A stretch of 7,769 bases of DNA from CAYPZL01 sp964415045 (GTDB lineage: Bacteria > Planctomycetota > Phycisphaerae > Sedimentisphaerales > Anaerobacaceae). The position numbers and the translations under genes are program-made. Of the stretch, positions 3,864-7,769 are shown piece by piece. Positions within the stretch are counted from its first letter, which is position 1; each line of letters starts with the position of its first letter. The stretch lies in assembly GCA_964415045.1 (NCBI GenBank), contig CAYPZL010000229.1, forward strand, positions 1 through 7,769, in the 5' to 3' direction. Under the pieces are notes generated by a model. The model worked only from the letters and a program-made list of their open reading frames with translations. It did no database searches and was not told where the DNA came from.

Positions 3864-6335
3864 GTGAAGAAAAAGAAACGATCGCGAAAGAAGGCTGCCG
3901 GGCACCCGGGCTTTGGGGCCGGCACCAAAGCGGCGTTGCAATGCCTCGGCGTCGGGCTGTGCCTCATGTTGCTGTTTAGCTGTCTGAGCTTCGATATCGG
4001 CGATTGGCCGAGCCGGTATAAGTCGCCTCAGAATGAGCCGGCGGCGAATCTGTGCGGCTCGATGGGCGCGTTTGCCGCCTACTACCTGCTGTACTACATC
4101 GGCCCGGGCGTATTCGTAATTCTTGCAGCGGTAACGTGTTACTGCGTTGCAAAGCTGGCTCGGCGCCCGGTCGGACAGCCGGTGTTTCGCATGATCGGGC
4201 TGATGCTGCTGACCGTGGCCGGCTCGTGCACCTTCTCGTTCTTCTGGCCTCACAAGGTATATCTCTTCCCGATGGGCTCGGGCGGCGTGTTGGGCGTCTC
4301 GGTGGGTGCGTTTCTCAAGCAGAATTTCGCGACGCTGGGGACCTTCATCCTGGTCTCGGCGACGTGGGTTGTGGGTCTGGCGCTGTTAGCCGACAGTTTG
4401 ATCGTGGGTCTGCTGGCAGGCGTGGGCGTGGCGGTCCGCCGCGTGCTGGGGGTTGTGGTTCCGGCCTGCGCGGTGGCCCGGCAAAATTCCGAGGCCCTGA
4501 GCGATATTTGGCAGAGGCTCAGCGCCCGGCAGAAATCGCTGGCCGCGCGGGCGCGGGAGGCGGCCGAGCATGTGATGGCCCGGGAGCCCGAGCCCGAAGA
4601 GCTTGAAGCCGAGGAGATTGAGGCAGAGGTCGAGGAGGCCGTCGAGAGGCGCGAGCCGGCTCCGGCCGCACGGCCGGGCATCGTCGAGGTCCGCCAGCGG
4701 CGCGAGCGACCCCAGGCCAAGCCCGCCTTCGTGCAGCCCTCGTACGACGATTACACCATGCCCCCGCTCGATTTGCTGGAGGAGCCGGAGTACGGCTACG
4801 CCGCGGTTCAGGAAAAAGTGGTCAAGTCCAAGGCCGCAGCGCTGGAGAAGCTGCTCGGTGAGTTCAACATCAACGCCCGCGTCGTGGCCGCCGAGACGGG
4901 ACCGGTCGTGACCATGTTCGAGCTGGAGCTGGCCGCCGGGGTCAAGGTCAGCCAGATCTCGAACCTCGCCAACGATATGGCCCGGGCGCTGGGCGCCGGG
5001 GCGGTGCGCGTGGTAGCTCCCTTGCCCGGCAAGCACACCATCGGGATCGAGGTGCCCAACAGCGAAAAAGAAAAGGTGCGGATGAAGAGCATGATGGAAA
5101 CGGCGGGCTCCAAGCCGGCGAAGATGCAGATCCCGCTGTTCTTAGGCAAAGATTCTTCGGGCGAGGCGCTGGTCTCGGACCTGACGAAGATGCCGCATCT
5201 TCTCATCGCCGGCACGACCGGCTCGGGCAAGAGCGTCTGCATCAATACGATCATCGTCGGAACGCTGCTGACCAAGCGTCCGGACGAGGTGAAGCTGATC
5301 TTGATCGACCCGAAGATGGTGGAGATGACCGCGTTTAGCACGGTGCCGCACCTGATGTGCCCGATCGTCACCGAAACGCAGATGGCGGTGCAGATCCTCG
5401 AGTGGGCGACGGTCAAGATGGACGAGCGGTACGCCCTGCTGGCCGAGGCGCGCGTCAAGAACGTAGCCGAGTACAACAAGCTGGGCGCCGAGGAGATCAT
5501 CGCCCGCTTCAATCCGAGCACGCCGGACGAAGAGGCCAAGATCCCCAAGAAGCTGCCGTATATCGTGATCATCATCGACGAGCTGGCCGACCTGATGATG
5601 ACCGCTTCCAAGGAGATTGAGGCCTACATCGTCCGTCTGGCGCAGAAGAGCCGCGCCGTGGGCATCCACATCGTTCTGGCGACGCAGCGTCCGCAGGCGA
5701 CGGTGGTGACGGGTCTGATCAAATCGAACATGCCCTGCCGCATCGGTTTCCGCGTCGCGGCCCGCATGGACAGCCGGATCATCCTCGACCAGAACGGCGC
5801 CGAGACGCTGTTGGGCGAGGGTGACATGCTGTTCCTCAAGCCCGGGACCAGCGACCTGATCCGCGCCCAGGGGACGTTCCTCGACGAGATGGAGATCCGG
5901 CGGATCGTCAAGCACCTCAAGGAGGTGGCCGAGCCGCAGTTCCATCCGGAGCTGACGCAGTTGAACAAGGTCAGCGCCTCCGACATGCCGCGCGATGAGC
6001 TCTTCGACGACGCCGTGCGGGTCGTGCTGGAAACCAAGCGCGGTAGCGTCTCGCTCCTGCAGCGGCGCCTCAGCATCGGCTACGCCCGCGCCTCGCGTAT
6101 CATCGAGATGATGGCCGGCGCCGGCATCCTCGGCGAGTACAAGGGCAGCCAGGCCCGCGAAGTGCTCATGACGGCCGACGAATACGAGCGCATCCGCGAG
6201 CAGATGGACGCCGACGCCGAAGCGGGCTTCGCCGACTTAGCCGACGACGACGAGGAAGAGGTCCACCAGACCGTCTACGCCACCGAGGGCCAGCAAGGCT
6301 ACATCTCCAGCGCCGCCGACGAAGACGACGAGTAA
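3864..6335 (+). CDS. ftsK: DNA translocase FtsK/SpoIIIE
   Basis: FtsK is a septum-bound hexameric ATPase that pumps DNA and sorts chromosome ends during division. The 823-residue protein is complete. After a basic N-terminus come about four membrane helices (about 24-43, 69-96, 107-127, 157-190). A Glu/Pro/Arg-rich linker (about 205-300) is much shorter than in E. coli FtsK. The alpha domain (about 300-397) ends A-P-L-P-G-K-H-T-I-G-I-E-V-P-N. The RecA-like beta domain has Walker A GTTGSGKSV at 450-458 (Lys456), L-I-D-P-K-M-V-E at 480-487, Walker B I-I-I-D-E-L-A-D-L at 569-577 (Asp572, Glu573), L-A-T-Q-R-P at 605-610 and G-F-R-V-A-A-R-M-D-S-R at 628-638. The gamma winged helix (about 711-768) has G-Y-A-R-A-S-R-I-I at 739-747, matching the recognition helix that reads polar KOPS-type sites and contacts XerD. 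Residues 771-823 form an unusual acidic tail. It starts at GTG and stands alone: no neighbour shares its transcript. Confidence 0.97.
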   Translation: MKKKKRSRKKAAGHPGFGAGTKAALQCLGVGLCLMLLFSCLSFDIGDWPSRYKSPQNEPAANLCGSMGAFAAYYLLYYIGPGVFVILAAVTCYCVAKLARRPVGQPVFRMIGLMLLTVAGSCTFSFFWPHKVYLFPMGSGGVLGVSVGAFLKQNFATLGTFILVSATWVVGLALLADSLIVGLLAGVGVAVRRVLGVVVPACAVARQNSEALSDIWQRLSARQKSLAARAREAAEHVMAREPEPEELEAEEIEAEVEEAVERREPAPAARPGIVEVRQRRERPQAKPAFVQPSYDDYTMPPLDLLEEPEYGYAAVQEKVVKSKAAALEKLLGEFNINARVVAAETGPVVTMFELELAAGVKVSQISNLANDMARALGAGAVRVVAPLPGKHTIGIEVPNSEKEKVRMKSMMETAGSKPAKMQIPLFLGKDSSGEALVSDLTKMPHLLIAGTTGSGKSVCINTIIVGTLLTKRPDEVKLILIDPKMVEMTAFSTVPHLMCPIVTETQMAVQILEWATVKMDERYALLAEARVKNVAEYNKLGAEEIIARFNPSTPDEEAKIPKKLPYIVIIIDELADLMMTASKEIEAYIVRLAQKSRAVGIHIVLATQRPQATVVTGLIKSNMPCRIGFRVAARMDSRIILDQNGAETLLGEGDMLFLKPGTSDLIRAQGTFLDEMEIRRIVKHLKEVAEPQFHPELTQLNKVSASDMPRDELFDDAVRVVLETKRGSVSLLQRRLSIGYARASRIIEMMAGAGILGEYKGSQAREVLMTADEYERIREQMDADAEAGFADLADDDEEEVHQTVYATEGQQGYISSAADEDDE

Positions 6336-6363
6336 GCCGCCCCATTATGTCATTCCTACGCAA

Positions 6364-6503
6364 GGGCCTGTCGAAGAAGTCGTCTCGGGGCGTTTGAGAC
6401 TGCCACGCGATTCTTCGAATCGCTCGCTGTGACACGAAAGGGGGATCGTTTGTCATTGCGAGGATCGCGGCGACGAAGCAATCTTGCGTTTGTCAACAGG
6501 CCC
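6364..6503. repeat. Inverted-repeat element of about 140 bp (MITE-like)
   Basis: The ends are inverted repeats: GGGCCTGT at 6364-6371 and ACAGGCCC at 6496-6503, with about 12 of 15 bases matching when extended inward. Inside, a second imperfect pair faces inward: 6397-6433 and 6452-6485. The right arm contains GTCATTGCGAGGAT and GACGAAGCAATCTT, which closely resemble a dispersed repeat (GTCATTGCGAGGAGCGAAGCGACG type) that I recall in many unrelated bacteria. The left arm also contains a 7-bp hairpin with a TTC loop at 6407-6423. GCAAGG flanks or overlaps both ends (6360-6365, 6508-6513), possibly a duplication. It has no coding capacity, so any movement would need outside proteins. It starts 29 bp after the ftsK stop and its hairpins may end that transcript. 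Confidence 0.6.
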
Positions 6504-6578
6504 GGAGGCAAGGATCCAGAAAGGGTCCGTCTGATACGGATTGAGCGAGGCTCTTGCGCGTCTGGAGCACCTGACTCT

Positions 6579-7559
6579 TCAGCGCCCGGGAACGGCCACA
6601 CCGTTATCCGAATCGGCCGGACCCGATGCGGTCTTCGTCTTCCCTCGCCACCTGAGAAAAAACGCCGTGACGATCGCGAGTGCGCAGACCGTTCCTGCGA
6701 GCATAAGCGACCAGATATAGGACGAAGGCTCTTTGTCCTTGACGAGTTCGAGAAAGTACGGATGGCCAGTTCTCTTTGCTCCATCTTCGTCCGTGTATTC
6801 TGCAGCCTTCGCCTGACGAAAGTATCGGCGCGCCGCTCGTGTGTCCCCCGTCCGCCGGTGGTACTCGCCCAAGAGGAAGAGCACTCGAATTCGGGCAATT
6901 CCCTCGGGACCGGCCTGTAATTGCTTCTCCAGCAGCGGCAAAGCCTTTGCGACATAAGCGAGACTGGTCTGCGGTTCGTCCGCGTAAGCATATGCCATCA
7001 ACCGCCAAAACCGACACCAGAACTCGCGGTCTTTCTGTCGTTGGGCGTAGACCTTCTCCAGCCACGCAAGTTTCTCCTTGTGGGTCGTCGGCTTTTGTGA
7101 AGCGTTGTAGTTGTCCTTCAGCCATAGAGACAGGCGGGCCTTTTCCTCGGCCGTTACCTTGTCGAAATCGTCACCGAAGGAAGCATAACCGCTCCCGGGA
7201 CAGAACCATATCCACGACTCCTCTGTACTACTAACCTCAAACATCGTTAAGTTTTTGACAAAGATTCGACGTAAATCAATGTAACCTCCTGTCGTTGCAG
7301 TAGTTACGATAAGGCTTAGAAACGGAGTTTTTGGTTGCGGCCGAGCGCAGCGAGGCCGCGCTGGGAACGGCCAGAACACCTGATCGTACTTCGATGGCGC
7401 ATCGTAAATGTAGCTGCCGTAACTGATCACATCGTGGACTGTGACCATTTCCCCACCAATGGGGTCGCTCTTCTTCACGGAAACGAACGTCGTCGCCCAT
7501 GCGGGTACCGCGATGAGAACGACGATCAGAGTTCCTGTCACAAGTGTCTTCAGGTTCAT
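6579..7559 (-). CDS. Secreted, C-terminally membrane-anchored protein of unknown function
   Basis: This 326-residue protein starts at the ATG at 7559, chosen because AAGGGG (7571-7566) lies 6 bases upstream and a signal peptide follows at once (residues 1-22, cleavage likely after A-W-A). Earlier in-frame starts would bury that signal. Residues 43-66 read D-V-I-S-Y-G-S-Y-I-Y then S-K-Y-D-Q-V-F-W-P-F. Residues 116-134 read W-I-W-F-C-P-G-S-G-Y-A-S-F-G-D-D-F-D-K. I associate both with a planctomycete family related to DUF2225-type proteins, but the paired zinc cysteines of that group are absent, leaving single Cys71 and Cys120 in this part. Residues about 165-255 are helical with two TPR-like repeats (F-L-L-G-E-Y-H-R-R-T-G-D-T-R-A-A-R-R-Y-F-R-Q-A). 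A membrane helix at about 282-303 and a basic stop-transfer follow. The bulk would face outside the cytoplasm. Residues about 67-112 look foreign. No enzyme motif was seen. Confidence 0.8.
   Translation of the reverse strand: MNLKTLVTGTLIVVLIAVPAWATTFVSVKKSDPIGGEMVTVHDVISYGSYIYDAPSKYDQVFWPFPARPRCARPQPKTPFLSLIVTTATTGGYIDLRRIFVKNLTMFEVSSTEESWIWFCPGSGYASFGDDFDKVTAEEKARLSLWLKDNYNASQKPTTHKEKLAWLEKVYAQRQKDREFWCRFWRLMAYAYADEPQTSLAYVAKALPLLEKQLQAGPEGIARIRVLFLLGEYHRRTGDTRAARRYFRQAKAAEYTDEDGAKRTGHPYFLELVKDKEPSSYIWSLMLAGTVCALAIVTAFFLRWRGKTKTASGPADSDNGVAVPGR
7224..7361 (-). other. Apparent in-frame insertion inside the 6579-7559 gene
   Basis: Between F-W-P-F (residues 62-65) and S-W-I-W-F-C-P (115-121) the protein carries about 46 residues that break the flow I expect from the family, where the two motifs lie nearly adjacent. 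The DNA is visibly more AT-rich than its surroundings. It ends at a GCGGCC/GGCCGC inverted repeat (7337-7342 with 7354-7359). Its approximate length, 138 bp, is a multiple of three with no stop, so the frame is kept. The boundaries and the adjacency of the motifs are judged from memory of related proteins. Confidence 0.35.
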
Positions 7560-7575
7560 CGCAAACCCCTTACCG

Positions 7576-7701
7576 CTAAGCGCCTGACGTGCGGCCACAC
7601 TCCCGCGCATCAAGAGTCTCCTGATTGAGGAAATCCGCGTCTCGGTTGATGATCTCAAGATCGTGTGCCGACAGCAGTCCGAACGTCAGGTTTTCCTCCA
7701 C
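7576..7701 (-). CDS. Possible 41-residue ORF, antitoxin-like impression
   Basis: GTG at 7701 opens a frame V-E-E-N-L-T-F-G-L-L-S-A-H-D-L-E-I-I-N-R-D-A-D-F-L-N-Q-E-T-L-D-A that ends 16 bp before the next gene. The composition is protein-like, and the D-L-x-x-I-N-R-x-A-D-x-L-N-x-E core recalls small type II antitoxins of about 60-75 residues, which usually continue into a V-L-E-Y-Q-like segment. Here the tail becomes R-E-C-G-R-T-S-G-A and stops, so it may be truncated. There is no ribosome site, but the start lies about 12 bases after a TATAAT box, so a leaderless message is conceivable. No toxin gene is next to it. A chance ORF in a leader is possible. Confidence 0.3.
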   Translation of the reverse strand: MEENLTFGLLSAHDLEIINRDADFLNQETLDARECGRTSGA

Positions 7702-7712
7702 CCATAGCTTTG

Positions 7713-7718
7713 ATTATA
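7713..7718 (-). promoter_or_regulatory. Perfect TATAAT -10 box for the 6579-7559 gene
   Basis: The minus strand reads TATAAT at 7718-7713. No good -35 hexamer lies 16-18 bases upstream; that region is A-rich (7732-7737), as in an UP element. Transcription would start near 7706, almost at the start of the 41-codon ORF, giving the secreted-protein gene a leader of about 150 bases. Confidence 0.45.
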
Positions 7719-7724
7719 CTCAAG

Positions 7725-7753
7725 TTGACTGACTTTTTTGTGTTGGTTTTCAT
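7725..7753 (+). promoter_or_regulatory. Possible divergent promoter towards the right edge
   Basis: TTGACT (7725-7730, 5/6) is followed by a 17-base spacer and TTTCAT (7748-7753, 4/6). It would drive a gene beyond the window. Its -35 box lies just behind the leftward TATAAT, so the two promoters would be back to back. Confidence 0.3.
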
Positions 7754-7769
7754 GCGGCCACCAGGAGTC

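Noticed and set aside
2936..3967. A single 343-residue minus-strand gene across 2936-3967.
   Set aside because: Only its middle (about 3577-3272) looks like protein. The upstream part overlaps the ftsK start and promoter, and after 3272 the real protein continues in another frame to the PEP-CTERM tail.
4808..5945. Long minus-strand frames opposite ftsK.
   Set aside because: They lie antisense to the conserved motor domain and show no motif of their own.
6500..6578. Intrinsic terminator for the minus-strand secreted-protein gene.
   Set aside because: Only a 5-bp stem with a poor T-run (ACCCTTTCT) is visible around 6525-6540, too weak to call.
1..7769. CRISPR array, tRNA, rRNA, phage or toxin-antitoxin operon.
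   Set aside because: No regularly spaced repeats, no cloverleaf or rRNA-like sequence, and no phage or toxin genes were seen on either strand. The only antitoxin-like hint is the 41-codon ORF, which has no partner.

Overview
The window looks like a bacterial chromosome segment of fairly high GC, probably from a Planctomycetota (Phycisphaerae-like) organism or a close relative. This is inference from gene content: an ECF sigma factor coupled to a large membrane protein with the V-S-W-A-Q-V-L segment and a LolA/RseB-like exported domain, a PEP-CTERM sorting tail, and a secreted S-Y-G-S-Y-I-Y protein of a type I associate with that phylum. No rRNA, tRNA, CRISPR array, transposase or prophage gene was seen.

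Layout. (1) 1-186: leader with a hairpin/T-tract that probably ends an upstream gene, and a perfect 14-bp palindrome. (2) 187-2040, plus strand: a tight two-gene operon, an ECF sigma factor followed 3 bp later by its likely membrane-anchored anti-sigma/sensor partner, closed by a strong GC hairpin at 2078-2101. (3) 2102-3863: a decayed stretch read mainly on the minus strand. It holds a TetR-type regulator remnant lacking a usable start and a normal C-terminus, a doubtful small membrane ORF, a good-looking promoter with no obvious gene behind it, an intrinsic terminator, and a PEP-CTERM protein remnant with a one-base frameshift. (4) 3864-6335, plus strand: complete ftsK/spoIIIE-type DNA translocase with membrane, alpha/beta motor and gamma domains, plus an acidic C-terminal tail. 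(5) 6336-6578: intergenic DNA occupied largely by an inverted-repeat element of about 140 bp resembling dispersed repeats of many bacteria. (6) 6579-7769: on the minus strand a secreted, C-terminally anchored protein of unknown function, preceded by a 41-codon ORF and a TATAAT box; a weak divergent promoter points out of the right edge.

Working logic. The sigma/partner pair would be a signal-transduction module: the membrane protein would hold or release the sigma factor in response to an envelope signal. FtsK pumps and sorts chromosome termini at the division site and is an independent gene. The 6579-7559 product is an envelope protein with no visible link to ftsK. The middle region reads as a graveyard of accessory genes between two conserved loci.

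I did not find a convincing new system. The points most worth checking are the apparent in-frame insertion in the 6579-7559 gene, the paired remnants in 2167-3577, the orphan promoter at 3003-3031, and the inverted-repeat element after ftsK.
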